Of a stretch of 64,000 bases of DNA, positions 9,010 through 18,490 are shown one piece after another. The notes below the pieces were generated by a model. It had not been told where the DNA came from, ran no database searches, and saw only the letters and a list, made by a program, of their open reading frames with translations. A program made the translations under genes and the position numbers. The stretch is from Pseudoalteromonas aurantia 208. GTDB taxonomy: Bacteria; Pseudomonadota; Gammaproteobacteria; Enterobacterales; Alteromonadaceae. Numbering within the stretch: position 1 is the stretch's first letter; each line of letters begins with the position of its first letter. The stretch lies in assembly GCF_014858725.1 (NCBI RefSeq), contig NZ_AQGV01000009.1:1-64000 (forward strand), written 5' to 3'.

Positions 9010-11517
9010 ATGGCAAGACAACTTAACTTGCTAATTGTGAACGCGAGCATTGAAGAACGCTGCGCGATAAAACAAACACTCTCTAATTTAGATGTGTTTC
9101 AATTCATTGAACGTGCAGATAGCCAAGCTGCTTTACAAGTATTAAAGAAACAAGCGGTTGATTTGATCATAACGGGGTTAGATGTCGGAAAAATAGATGG
9201 CTGGCGCTTCGCTAGGATGATCCGTTCAGGGTTACTTCAAACCCCAAAAAATACACCGATTGTTCTCATACCGCCGATTTATTGCGAGCGCATTGCCGAA
9301 ACAACCGCCCGCAGCTACAGTATAGATGCAGTATTACCATTCGAACGCCAAGAGATGTTGCCTCAAGTTTTAGCTAATGTACTATCGACACATTTAGAAA
9401 AAAGTAGTCGTTTGGATCTATTATTACTCGAAAGCGATACTCAAAGAGCCAATGAAATTTGCCAACATTTGGCACTTAACTTCTCGTGTACACATGTCAC
9501 AACAGCTAATGCCGCGTTATCGCAATTTTTACAACATCAATACTCCATTGTACTGCTAGATGCTACAGCCACCCGTGCAGAAGCGGCTAAAGAATTAGTT
9601 GATAGTATTTTAGAGCATAATCCCAACCAAGCAATCGTCACGATTATCGACAATAAAGACGCTGATTATGCTGAGCAGTTACTACTTCTGGGTGTCACTG
9701 ACTTTGTTCGTGCACCATATGATATTTCTATGCTCGGCAAAGTATGTGATCATGCCGCTCGACGCGAAGATTTCATGGTGAGTTATGCCGAGTTTGCCGA
9801 TAAGGTCTCTTTGTTAAGTCGCAGTGAACATCGCTATAAAGAACTTTTTTCAGCACATCAGCGTATCTTGTTACACTTAAACACCGTCGTTATGGAACTG
9901 GATACACAAGGCCATATACGTTTTATAAACCCAGCTTGGGAGTCTCTCTCTGGGTACCGAATAAAAGCCAGTATTGGTAAAGGGTTGTGTGATTATTTTG
10001 GAATAGAACATCAAGAGACATTACAAAAAACACTTGGTAATATCTTATCTGGTAAGTTACAACATGCTCAACTAGAGCTTAAGCTTGTTCACCAACAAGC
10101 ACACAGTATATGGACAGAATGCCGCTTTCAATTGATAAAAAATAGTACCAATCGAGCTACAATCACTGCTACTTTAGACAATATTCATGAACGTAAGCAA
10201 GCTGAATTACAACTACGCCACCTTGCGCTACATGATACTTTAACAGGCTTGCATAATCGCTATTATTTCGATCAGCAATTGCAGTTGTTATGCAGTAAAG
10301 TTGAACCTGACTCGACAACCGAGCACGCCCTTTTATATATAGATTTAGATCACTTCAAAATCATCAACGATAGTAAAGGCCATCAGCAAGGAGATATCGT
10401 ATTAAAAGAAGTGTCACAACTATTTGGCAGCAATATCGATGATGAACATTTAATTTTCCGTATCGGCGGTGATGAATTTGCAGTCATTTTAAAAAATATT
10501 AATTTACTTGACGCCCATTTAGCGGCAGAAAGTATCTGTGTTGCTATCGAAAAGCATATTTTTCATTCAGAAGAGCATAGCTATTCAATTAGCTGCTCTA
10601 TTGGACTGACACAAATAACCCCCAGTAACCATGATGCAAATGAGTGCCTTAAACAAGCTGACATTGCACTTTACATAGCAAAAAATTTAGGTCGTAACCT
10701 AGTACATTGCTATAACAAAGAAGACGCTCAAAATAATACATTACAGACGGGACTTGAGTGGGGCCACAGTGTGAGGCAAGCACTGCAAAATAACCATATC
10801 GAACTACATTATCAAGCTATTTGGGACTTCAAAAAGAACACGGTTGCTTACTATGAAACCCTCCTGCGTCTAAAAATTAATGATGAACTCGTTTATCCAA
10901 ACCACTTTATTCCCGCTTTAGAGCTGCTCAACGATACTTTCCTCATGGACAAGTGCGTAATTAAACAAGCCATTAAAGACGTTGCAGAGCATCAGGAGCT
11001 CAATCAAATTGCCATTAACCTCTCTGCACACTCTTTCTTAGATGAGCGCTTATTACCGCATATACAAGCGTGCTTGATTGAATATCAAGTGCCTGCTGAA
11101 CATATTATATTTGAAATAACTGAATCAGCGAGTATTAACAACTTAAACGCAACACAAACCATGATAGCTAAGTTAAATCAACTTGGTTGCCACTTTTCGA
11201 TTGATGATTTTGGTACTGGATTTAGCACTTTTAGCTACTTAAAACAGTTGCCTGCGCAGCACGTTAAAATTGACGGATCATTTGTTCGAGATATGCTTAA
11301 TGACCCCATTGACCTCGCATTGGTAAAAGCGGTACATGATATAAGTCATTCATTAGATAAACGTTCTGTCGCTGAATATGTTGAAAACATTGAGATTTTT
11401 TTAGCCCTTAAAGACATTGGTGTCGATTATGGCCAAGGTTATTTCATTGCTAGACCCATGCCTATTTCAGCATTAAAAGACAATTTAGAAACTATTTTAG
11501 CCAGTAAAACAAGTTGA
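9010..11517 (+). CDS. REC-REC-PAS-GGDEF-EAL cyclic-di-GMP protein
   Basis: A large cytosolic protein of 835 residues predicted to make or break cyclic-di-GMP. Domains in order: two receiver-like domains (about 5-125 and 135-250), a PAS domain (about 280-385), GGDEF (about 397-570, intact motif at 486-490) and EAL (about 590-825). The EAL motif is ETL (616-618), keeping the glutamate; DDFGTG (732-737) is intact, so phosphodiesterase activity is plausible. Receiver 1 has glycine where the phospho-aspartate is expected (DLIITGLDVGKIDG), and receiver 2 lacks the usual lysine (VRAPYD). Both are therefore probably protein-interaction domains. The domain order resembles FimX. Confidence 0.88.
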   Translation: MARQLNLLIVNASIEERCAIKQTLSNLDVFQFIERADSQAALQVLKKQAVDLIITGLDVGKIDGWRFARMIRSGLLQTPKNTPIVLIPPIYCERIAETTARSYSIDAVLPFERQEMLPQVLANVLSTHLEKSSRLDLLLLESDTQRANEICQHLALNFSCTHVTTANAALSQFLQHQYSIVLLDATATRAEAAKELVDSILEHNPNQAIVTIIDNKDADYAEQLLLLGVTDFVRAPYDISMLGKVCDHAARREDFMVSYAEFADKVSLLSRSEHRYKELFSAHQRILLHLNTVVMELDTQGHIRFINPAWESLSGYRIKASIGKGLCDYFGIEHQETLQKTLGNILSGKLQHAQLELKLVHQQAHSIWTECRFQLIKNSTNRATITATLDNIHERKQAELQLRHLALHDTLTGLHNRYYFDQQLQLLCSKVEPDSTTEHALLYIDLDHFKIINDSKGHQQGDIVLKEVSQLFGSNIDDEHLIFRIGGDEFAVILKNINLLDAHLAAESICVAIEKHIFHSEEHSYSISCSIGLTQITPSNHDANECLKQADIALYIAKNLGRNLVHCYNKEDAQNNTLQTGLEWGHSVRQALQNNHIELHYQAIWDFKKNTVAYYETLLRLKINDELVYPNHFIPALELLNDTFLMDKCVIKQAIKDVAEHQELNQIAINLSAHSFLDERLLPHIQACLIEYQVPAEHIIFEITESASINNLNATQTMIAKLNQLGCHFSIDDFGTGFSTFSYLKQLPAQHVKIDGSFVRDMLNDPIDLALVKAVHDISHSLDKRSVAEYVENIEIFLALKDIGVDYGQGYFIARPMPISALKDNLETILASKTS

Positions 11518-11673
11518 TAAAAAATAATTGCAAGGGCCCTCTTTTCCTTGTCAAAAAATCATCTATAATTACTCTAATGTGAAGATGTCCATCTAAGTTA
11601 TTGATTTATTCTTTTCTAGTGGACATTCAATGGATTGAGCTACATCGCACTATGGATATCGAGGAGTGTTATT

Positions 11674-11874
11674 ATGCTACTACTGATTTCATTTTTATTG
11701 ACGGTTCATTTTATCGTCGCGCAGCAATGCTACCGTATCTCACTAAATAAAGGTTACCCGAACAAGTTGTTTATAACACTTGCACTAATACCTTACTTCA
11801 ATTTAGTGGTGTGGGTATATTTATTGTTTTTACCAAATCTCAATAGTGCTAGGAACTTTGAACAGCCACTATAA
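11674..11874 (+). CDS. Small membrane protein, unknown
   Basis: 66 residues with two hydrophobic helices (about 1-18 and 38-56) and a short polar loop between them (YRISLNKGYPNK). The start at 11674 is chosen because GAGGAG lies at ideal spacing; an upstream in-frame TTG at 11635 would add 13 residues without a comparable site. It is not recognised. A clear terminator follows. Confidence 0.6.
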   Translation: MLLLISFLLTVHFIVAQQCYRISLNKGYPNKLFITLALIPYFNLVVWVYLLFLPNLNSARNFEQPL

Positions 11875-11903
11875 GTGATCAATTAACATTAGTTAGTCTC
11901 TTT

Positions 11904-11937
11904 AATGGGTGCGTGATGCACCCATTTTTTATTTTGT
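11904..11937 (+). terminator. Intrinsic terminator
   Basis: Stem AATGGGTGC / GCACCCATT with a 5-base loop followed by TTTTATTTTG. It ends the small membrane protein transcript and lies just before the convergent regulator gene. Confidence 0.8.
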
Positions 11938-12843
11938 TTACTTACACTGTTCAGAAACAAATACACCTACTTGCTCACTGAACAGTCTAAAGTCACGAAT
12001 TCGACCTGTGGTTTTTCGCCACAATAATCCAATTTCGCGATAGGCATCTGCTTGAGAAGCTTTTGCCGTCATGTTTTTTCCATCTAAAATACCCGCATTA
12101 ATTGCCATTTTAGGCAAAAACGTCACACCATTTTGATACTCCACCATACTTAATAAGGTATGCAAATTTGCAGCTTCAAAGGGGTTTATACATGCACTTC
12201 GATTTAAATGGCATGCGCTAAGTGCATGGCCTGTCATACAGTGCTCCTTTTCTAGTAAAAACACACTTTGTTCTGGCAATAAATTAAAGTCTTCAACGCC
12301 ATCAGCTACGAGATACTCTTTGTGATGCACCAGAGAAAAATGATCTTGCGCTAAAATTTGAGTGTGAAATTTGTCAGTATGATAGGGTAATGCAAGCATG
12401 CCCATATCAATATGACCATGCTCCAGTTTATCTAACAGGCGATCACTGGTGTCTTCGACCAAAACAAGTTGTAACTGCGGGAATTGTTGTTTACAGAATT
12501 GATATAGTGGTGCAGCAATAAAGCTCGCAATAGTAGGGATCACGCCTAAAGTAAGCTTGCCAGATAAAGGGTGTTTATAACTTTTAGTTAATTCTTTTAC
12601 GCTCATCGTATCCGCAATTATTTTTTTTGCACGAACAACGACCTCTTCTCCGATATCAGTAAACATCAGACTGCGATTTTCTCGTTCTATGAGTTGACAC
12701 CCCAGAGTTTCTTCCAGTGTTTGAATCGCGCTACTTAGTGTCGATTGACCGATAAAGCATGCTTCAGCAGCTCTGCCAAAATGCTGGTGTTGATGCACTG
12801 CGATTAAATATTGAAGTTGCTTGATACTAGGTAAGTTATTCAC
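11938..12843 (-). CDS. oxyR: OxyR-type LysR-family regulator
   Basis: LysR-type DNA-binding regulator. A winged helix-turn-helix (about 6-63, LQYLIAVHQHQHFGRAAEAC) precedes the co-inducer domain. A cysteine pair spaced as in OxyR (C199/C208 in E. coli) is present in EHCMTGHALSAC, in the matching position after LLEKE, so peroxide sensing by disulfide formation is likely. The GTG at 12843 is chosen as start because it gives about 301 residues (E. coli 305); the longer frame to 12927 adds a cysteine- and tyrosine-rich stretch unlike the family. No strong ribosome site is seen at the GTG, so the start is uncertain. Similarity to E. coli OxyR is moderate. Confidence 0.8.
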   Translation of the reverse strand: MNNLPSIKQLQYLIAVHQHQHFGRAAEACFIGQSTLSSAIQTLEETLGCQLIERENRSLMFTDIGEEVVVRAKKIIADTMSVKELTKSYKHPLSGKLTLGVIPTIASFIAAPLYQFCKQQFPQLQLVLVEDTSDRLLDKLEHGHIDMGMLALPYHTDKFHTQILAQDHFSLVHHKEYLVADGVEDFNLLPEQSVFLLEKEHCMTGHALSACHLNRSACINPFEAANLHTLLSMVEYQNGVTFLPKMAINAGILDGKNMTAKASQADAYREIGLLWRKTTGRIRDFRLFSEQVGVFVSEQCK

Positions 12844-13055
12844 TGTATAAAACTTTGCTACGGCTTGAGATAGATAGTAGCAGTATAACCTTGATGCCAG
12901 GTAAGGAAAACAATTTGCTGATATCAATTACTTAAAGTGCAGTCCTAGATATATGGGTAACATTTTTAATATGATTAACACACTGCTATTTGAGGGTGCC
13001 AACTAGGCAAAAAATGCAAACTTGAAGAACCGTGACTTATACGCGATTAAAAAAT

Positions 13056-13092
13056 AAAAAGACCCCAATACCTAGAGTATTGAGATCTTTTC
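13056..13092 (-). terminator. pit terminator
   Basis: Minus strand: stem AAGATCTCAATAC / GTATTGGGGTCTT (one mismatch region) followed by TTTTATTTTTT. It ends the phosphate gene block. Confidence 0.75.
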
Positions 13093-13115
13093 AAGCTAAA
13101 AGTCTGTTTTATTAA

Positions 13116-14384
13116 TTACACGCCAAATGCGGTTCTTAATATGTAGAATATAACAATAGCAAGGGCAGCGCCAACTGGCAATGTGATTACCCAAGAAACT
13201 ACAATGTTTCTTACCACCGACATATTCAATGCCGCAATACCACGTGCCATACCAACCCCTAACACCGCACCAACCAATGTTTGTGTAGTAGAAATTGGAA
13301 GACCAGTTCCTGAGGCGATAACAACGGTTGAAGCAGCTGCTAATTCAGCGGCAAAGCCTCGGCTAGGAGTTAAATGTGTGATCCCTTCACCAATTGTTTT
13401 TATTACTTTTTTACCTAAAATGGCTAGACCTGCAACAATACCGAACCCGCCTAAAGGTAAAATCCACCAAGCAATTGCCGCTTTCTTAGCAATTTCCCCA
13501 TTGTTTTCAACAATGTTAACAACAGCAGCAAGTGGACCAATAGCATTAGCAACATCATTTGAACCATGTGCAAATGCCATACAACAAGCCGTCAATACCA
13601 TTAAGATAGCGAATACTTTCTCAACGTTATTAAATTGCATTTGTTTATCAGCTTGTGGATCCATCTTCATACGATCTATCACAAACTTACCGATAATACC
13701 GATGACAACAGCAATACCGATAGCCAAAGCATAACCTTCAAAAGTGCCTAAGTTAATGCCTATGTGCTTCAAACCCTTTTTGATCGTTACCAAAGACATA
13801 ACGAAGCCGGCAAGGCCCATATAGATAGGCACAAAGCGTTTTGCATTCTTTAGTGGCTGCTCTGTGTCAAATATGAGTTTCTGCGCACTCATAAATATGA
13901 GATAAGCAATAAAACCTGATATTGCAGGAGTCACAATCCAACTGCCCACAATTCCCGCAACTTTGTCCCATTGAATCGCTTCACTACCTACCGCAACTAG
14001 GGCAAAACCAATAATGGCACCAATAATCGAATGAGTTGTTGATACAGGCCAACCCAGCACTGACGCCAGTAGTAACCATGTTCCGGCTGCAAATAGTGCT
14101 GAGATCATACCTAACACCATCAGCTCAGGAATATCCGCAAATGGCGCGGCATCAATGATCCCTTTTCGGATTGTAGACGTCACTTCTCCACCAGCCAAAT
14201 ACGCACCAGCGAATTCAAAGATCATAGCAATAATAATTGCTTGCTTAATAGTTAGTGCTTTAGAACCAACCGAAGTACCCATCGCATTGGCAACGTCATT
14301 CGCACCAATACCATAAGCCATAAAAAAACCCACTGCGGCAGCTAAAAGCACCAACATGGTACCGTAGGATGCAATGATATCCAT
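13116..14384 (-). CDS. pit: Inorganic phosphate transporter, PiT family
   Basis: Low-affinity proton- or sodium-coupled phosphate permease of the inner membrane. 422 residues with about ten membrane helices. The duplicated PiT signature is present in both halves: GIGANDVANAMGTSVGSKALT near the N terminus and FAHGSNDVANAIGPLAA near residue 270. It lies 37 bases after the DUF47 protein gene, a pairing seen in many bacteria where the DUF47 protein regulates the permease. Confidence 0.93.
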   Translation of the reverse strand: MDIIASYGTMLVLLAAAVGFFMAYGIGANDVANAMGTSVGSKALTIKQAIIIAMIFEFAGAYLAGGEVTSTIRKGIIDAAPFADIPELMVLGMISALFAAGTWLLLASVLGWPVSTTHSIIGAIIGFALVAVGSEAIQWDKVAGIVGSWIVTPAISGFIAYLIFMSAQKLIFDTEQPLKNAKRFVPIYMGLAGFVMSLVTIKKGLKHIGINLGTFEGYALAIGIAVVIGIIGKFVIDRMKMDPQADKQMQFNNVEKVFAILMVLTACCMAFAHGSNDVANAIGPLAAVVNIVENNGEIAKKAAIAWWILPLGGFGIVAGLAILGKKVIKTIGEGITHLTPSRGFAAELAAASTVVIASGTGLPISTTQTLVGAVLGVGMARGIAALNMSVVRNIVVSWVITLPVGAALAIVIFYILRTAFGV

Positions 14385-14421
14385 TGTAAAACCTTACTTT
14401 TTTAAAACTATTATCTTTAGA

Positions 14422-15099
14422 TTAACGCGCAAGCATTACTTCTAATCTCGAACCAACACGTTCTGCAATATCTGCAAGCTCACCAACCCATTCAATGATT
14501 TTATATAAAAACATCACATCAATTGGATTTAGTTCACTTTCAACCGCTCGTAATTCTCGGCGGATTATTATTTGCATATCATCCGTGTCTTGCTCAATTG
14601 CATCCAACTCAACTAACATTTTTTCTACCAAGGTCACTTCGCGACCTCTAAAACCGGTTTCCAATAGTTCGTCAAGTTCGTTGATTGCTTTCGATGCCTG
14701 TTTTGTAGCATCAACACAACGTTGCAAGTAGGTAAGGAAGTAAACTTGGATAGACTCAGGGATCTCCATTTCACGTCCAACAACGCGACCTGCGATGTCT
14801 TTCGCTTTATTGGCGATTTTGTCTTGGTGGGTAATTAATTCCAATAGATCTGTTCGTTCTACTGGCATAAAAAGACCACGAGGAAGCTGTAAACGTACTT
14901 CACGTTTTAAAACATCTGCTTCGCGCTCTAGATTGCGGATCTGAACTCGTAGCGCTTCCGCTTCTGTCCATTCCCCTTTGAAAACATGATTAAAAAATGG
15001 CACCAAAGACTTACTCGCCTCATGTACTATTTTAATGTGTTCTTCCACTGGCTTAATAGGAGATTTTGCAAATACTCCTAAAAACGCGTTTGTAGGCAT
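14422..15099 (-). CDS. DUF47 / TIGR00153 PhoU-like protein
   Basis: 225 residues, almost all helical, of the PhoU-like DUF47 family, cytosolic proteins encoded beside Pit-type transporters and thought to gate them. Features include the metal-binding-type segment ERTDLLELITHQDKIANKA and the C-terminal VGELADIAERVGSRLEVML. It is followed by pit and lies downstream of phoU after a 140-base gap containing a strong hairpin. Confidence 0.88.
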   Translation of the reverse strand: MPTNAFLGVFAKSPIKPVEEHIKIVHEASKSLVPFFNHVFKGEWTEAEALRVQIRNLEREADVLKREVRLQLPRGLFMPVERTDLLELITHQDKIANKAKDIAGRVVGREMEIPESIQVYFLTYLQRCVDATKQASKAINELDELLETGFRGREVTLVEKMLVELDAIEQDTDDMQIIIRRELRAVESELNPIDVMFLYKIIEWVGELADIAERVGSRLEVMLAR

Positions 15100-15195
15100 A
15101 ATTGACCCTTAAATCATATTTATATGCTTTGCAGCACGAATTTTACAGCATTAAGCGCTATTGTGAACGGATTTTTATCTATAAGATGATTAAGT

Positions 15196-15219
15196 CGTGC
15201 ATAATCGAAATTATGCACG
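15196..15219 (-). other. Strong UUCG hairpin between phoU and the DUF47 gene
   Basis: Minus strand: perfect 10-bp stem CGTGCATAAT / ATTATGCACG closed by a TTCG tetraloop. The T tract needed for an intrinsic terminator is missing. It may be a processing or stability element separating pst-phoU mRNA from DUF47-pit mRNA. Confidence 0.6.
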
Positions 15220-15239
15220 CCTGAAAAGATAGCTCGGTA

Positions 15240-15947
15240 TTAAAGAGATTTTTCTATATCTTCTTGAGATGTATGACGAATATCTTTTCCATTCACAAAA
15301 TAAATTACGTATTCTGCAATATTTTGACACCGATCTCCAATCCGTTCTAAAGAACGCACAGACCAAATTAAATCCATAATTTTGGGTATTGAGCGTGGAT
15401 CTTCCATCATATACGTCATTATTTGACGTGTTAATGCTTCATATTCTCTATCTACCTTTGCATCTTCTTTGTGTACTTCAAACGCTTTTTGTACATCCAT
15501 TCTTGCAAAAGCATCAAGTACATCATGAAGCATTCGAGAAACCTGGCGGCCCATATTATCAATATTCAGCAGCAAATCTTGTTGATCTTTCGTAAACGAG
15601 TCTAACGCTACACGTGCAATCCTTTCCGCTTCATCACCAATACGCTCTAAATCTGCGATAGTTTTAGCAATAGCAACAACCAAACGTAAATCACTCGCTG
15701 CCGGCTGACGCTTTGCAATAATACGTGTGCACTCTTCGTCAATGTTCACCTCCATTGCATTGACTTTATAGTCATTTTCACTGACTTTACGCGCCTTCTC
15801 GGCGTCGCAACTGTTCACTGCATCTAATGCAAGATTGAGCTGTTGTTCAACTAAGCCACCCATACTTAATACATGGTTACGCACATTTTCCAGCTCTTCG
15901 TTAAAACGACCTGAAATGTGTTTATTTAAATTATGTTCCACTCTCAT
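15240..15947 (-). CDS. phoU: Phosphate signalling protein PhoU
   Basis: Negative regulator linking the Pst transporter to the PhoR-PhoB system. 235 residues (E. coli 241), two repeated three-helix bundles, each with the PhoU-type segment: ADLRLVVAIAKTIADLERIGDEAERIA and, in the second half, MDLIWSVRSLERIGDRCQNIAEYVIY. It is encoded 20 bases after pstB, the conserved end of pst operons. Confidence 0.96.
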   Translation of the reverse strand: MRVEHNLNKHISGRFNEELENVRNHVLSMGGLVEQQLNLALDAVNSCDAEKARKVSENDYKVNAMEVNIDEECTRIIAKRQPAASDLRLVVAIAKTIADLERIGDEAERIARVALDSFTKDQQDLLLNIDNMGRQVSRMLHDVLDAFARMDVQKAFEVHKEDAKVDREYEALTRQIMTYMMEDPRSIPKIMDLIWSVRSLERIGDRCQNIAEYVIYFVNGKDIRHTSQEDIEKSL

Positions 15948-15967
15948 TCTCCTAAAAACTGATGCGC

Positions 15968-16795
15968 TTAACCGTAACGACCTGTAATGTAATCTTCTGT
16001 TTTCTTCTTTAATGGCGTCGTGAACAAAGTATTAGTATCCGCATATTCAATCAACTCCCCCATGTACATAAAGGCAGTTTGATCAGATACACGCGCAGCC
16101 TGTTGCATATTGTGCGTTACGATGACAACCGTATACTTGTTCTTTAAATCATTGATGAGCTCTTCAATGACCAATGTTGAAATGGGATCGAGTGCTGATG
16201 TAGGTTCATCAAGTAATAATACTTCAGGTTCGATTGCAATAGAACGCGCAATCACTAAACGCTGCTGCTGACCACCAGATAAACCAAACGCGCTATCATG
16301 TAGCCTGTCTTTTACTTCATCCCAAAGTGCAGCACCTCGTAACGACTTCTCTACAACTTCATCCAATTTACGTTTATCTTTTATACCCTGTAAACGAAGG
16401 CCATACACAACATTTTCATAAATTGATTTAGGAAATGGGTTCGGTCGTTGGAATACCATGCCTACATTTCTGCGCAATGCAGCAACATCTACACGCTTAT
16501 CATAAATGTTTTGCCCGTGTAAGATAATTTCGCCTTCAATGCGACATGTATCAACCAAATCATTCATACGATTAATACAGCGAAGTAACGTTGACTTACC
16601 ACAGCCTGATGGCCCGATGAACGCGGTAACCTGTCCTTTTGGAATAAGCATGTTCACATTACTAAGAGCTTGCTTGTCGGCATAGTAAAGATCGAGGTTC
16701 TTGATCTCCAGTGCGGTTTGCTCTGGAGACAAGTTTGCTAGATCTAATTTCATTTGGCCATTGGCCTGATTAACTTCTGGAGCTACTGTAATCAT
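15968..16795 (-). CDS. pstB: Phosphate ABC transporter ATPase PstB
   Basis: ATP-binding subunit of the high-affinity phosphate importer. 275 residues with Walker [10 protein letters not shown] (61-69), signature LSGGQQQR, Walker [12 protein letters not shown] and the H-loop THNMQQ. The N terminus is about 15 residues longer than in E. coli (257). It lies between pstA and phoU. Confidence 0.97.
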   Translation of the reverse strand: MITVAPEVNQANGQMKLDLANLSPEQTALEIKNLDLYYADKQALSNVNMLIPKGQVTAFIGPSGCGKSTLLRCINRMNDLVDTCRIEGEIILHGQNIYDKRVDVAALRRNVGMVFQRPNPFPKSIYENVVYGLRLQGIKDKRKLDEVVEKSLRGAALWDEVKDRLHDSAFGLSGGQQQRLVIARSIAIEPEVLLLDEPTSALDPISTLVIEELINDLKNKYTVVIVTHNMQQAARVSDQTAFMYMGELIEYADTNTLFTTPLKKKTEDYITGRYG

Positions 16796-16823
16796 GTTTT
16801 TTACCTACTTAAAATCTTTACTA

Positions 16824-18473
16824 TTAATGCTCAAGTGATCTGAACTTTTCACGCAAATGGTTACGAATACCGATTGCTGTAATATTGAGTGCTATGATCA
16901 CCGACACTAACAAGAATGCGGTTGCATACACTAACGGCCTTGCAGCTTCTACGTTTGGACTTTGAAAACCAACATCATATATATGGAAGCCTAAGTGCAT
17001 AAACTTACGATCTAAATGTATATATGGAAAATTCCCATCCAACGGCAAGGTTGGTGCCATTTTAACAACACCTACTAACATCAATGGCGCAACCTCACCT
17101 GCAGCACGTGCTACGGCTAAAATTAACCCAGTCATAATAGCAGGGCTTGCCATTGGCACAATAATACGCCACAGGGTTTCTGCTTGTGTTGCGCCCAAAG
17201 CCAAAGAACCATGACGTACTGAGCTTGGAATTCTAGATAACCCTTCTTCAGTTGATACAATGACAACGGGTAACGTTAATATTGCCAGTGTCAATGCAGA
17301 CCAAATGACACCTGGTGTACCAAACACCGGACTTGGTGCAGCTTCAGGGTAAAATAGCTGGTCTAATGAACCACCTAACACGTACACGAAAAAGCCTAAG
17401 CCAAATACCCCATAAACAATAGAAGGTACACCTGCGAGGTTTATCACCGCAATTCGAATCATTTTAGTTACTGCATTTTTCGCAGCATACTCATGTAAAT
17501 AAATCGCCGCAACCACACCAAATGGCGTCACAATTACCGCCATTAGCATAACCATAAATACCGTACCGAAAATAGCAGGAAATACCCCTCCCTCGGTATT
17601 GGCTTCACGAGGGTCATCACTCACAAATTTACCAAGTTGAGACAAATAATGTACAACTTTTGCAAATGTGCCCATATCATTTGGAAACCAAACATCTAAC
17701 ACCTGATAAATGGGTAGTGTAACCAACTCACCGCGCATATCTCTTACAACAACTTGATCACGTTTTGCTTGATTACGCAGTTCAAATAAACGCTTTTCAA
17801 AAACCTTATACTCATCACGCAATGCAACTCGTTGCGCTTGTAAATCAGCAACTCGTTCATCGGTTAATGCGTTATCGAGCTCATAGCCTTTTTCTTTTAA
17901 ACGTAACCTTTCAAGTTCATAGTTAATATGGCCAATGTCGCCATTTTGTAGGTCGAGTGCTTCATCGTTAAGGTCAACGGCTCGCTCAACTAATTCGTGA
18001 AGTTTATCAACAGACTGATTTTCGACAACTTGACCATTTTCAACGATATGATCAACGTACCCATAAAAGTTACCATTTTTACTACGCTCGAATACGGCCA
18101 ACTTGGCTGGTATTGACTGCTTCATAATATCGGTAGAAAGTACCCATCTAAAATCAAGCTCTACGTACTCTCGGTTACCCGTTTTTACAAGTATACGTTC
18201 TATATCTTCAGCATCAAATGCCGATAGATCATAACCTGCCGCCTCTAATCGAGATTTTGGCACCATTTCTCTGTCATAGATTTCACCTATAACAGTTTGC
18301 TTTGCAACCGAACCATTGAGTTCTAATTCAACAACCTCTGATGGCCAGAAAAAGCTCAAGCCTTTCCATGCGATCATCGCTAATAGCCCAAGTACCGATA
18401 TTAAACTGATACTAACGGCACCACCTGTCATCCAGATCCATGGAGAACCTGACTTAAACCACTGCTTTACCAT
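16824..18473 (-). CDS. pstA: Phosphate ABC transporter permease PstA, long form
   Basis: Inner-membrane permease of the Pst importer. 549 residues, far longer than E. coli PstA (296). After a first membrane helix (about 14-38) there is a polar, coiled-coil-rich insert (about 45-285; LERLRLKEKGYELDNALTDE) before the usual permease core, which contains the EAA-loop segment SLALGATQAETLWRIIVP. The final part, EVAPLMLVGVV onward, is family-typical. It follows pstC by 17 bases. The role of the insert is unknown. Confidence 0.92.
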   Translation of the reverse strand: MVKQWFKSGSPWIWMTGGAVSISLISVLGLLAMIAWKGLSFFWPSEVVELELNGSVAKQTVIGEIYDREMVPKSRLEAAGYDLSAFDAEDIERILVKTGNREYVELDFRWVLSTDIMKQSIPAKLAVFERSKNGNFYGYVDHIVENGQVVENQSVDKLHELVERAVDLNDEALDLQNGDIGHINYELERLRLKEKGYELDNALTDERVADLQAQRVALRDEYKVFEKRLFELRNQAKRDQVVVRDMRGELVTLPIYQVLDVWFPNDMGTFAKVVHYLSQLGKFVSDDPREANTEGGVFPAIFGTVFMVMLMAVIVTPFGVVAAIYLHEYAAKNAVTKMIRIAVINLAGVPSIVYGVFGLGFFVYVLGGSLDQLFYPEAAPSPVFGTPGVIWSALTLAILTLPVVIVSTEEGLSRIPSSVRHGSLALGATQAETLWRIIVPMASPAIMTGLILAVARAAGEVAPLMLVGVVKMAPTLPLDGNFPYIHLDRKFMHLGFHIYDVGFQSPNVEAARPLVYATAFLLVSVIIALNITAIGIRNHLREKFRSLEH

Positions 18474-18490
18474 GTCATGAACTCCCGTAA

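Noticed and set aside
12844-12927. Longer start for the OxyR-like protein
   Set aside because: Added residues are unlike any LysR N terminus; the GTG start gives family length, though its ribosome site is weak.
13183-13734. 183-codon frame opposite pit
   Set aside because: Antisense shadow of a well-supported membrane transporter; alanine/threonine/proline-rich sequence is typical of such shadows.
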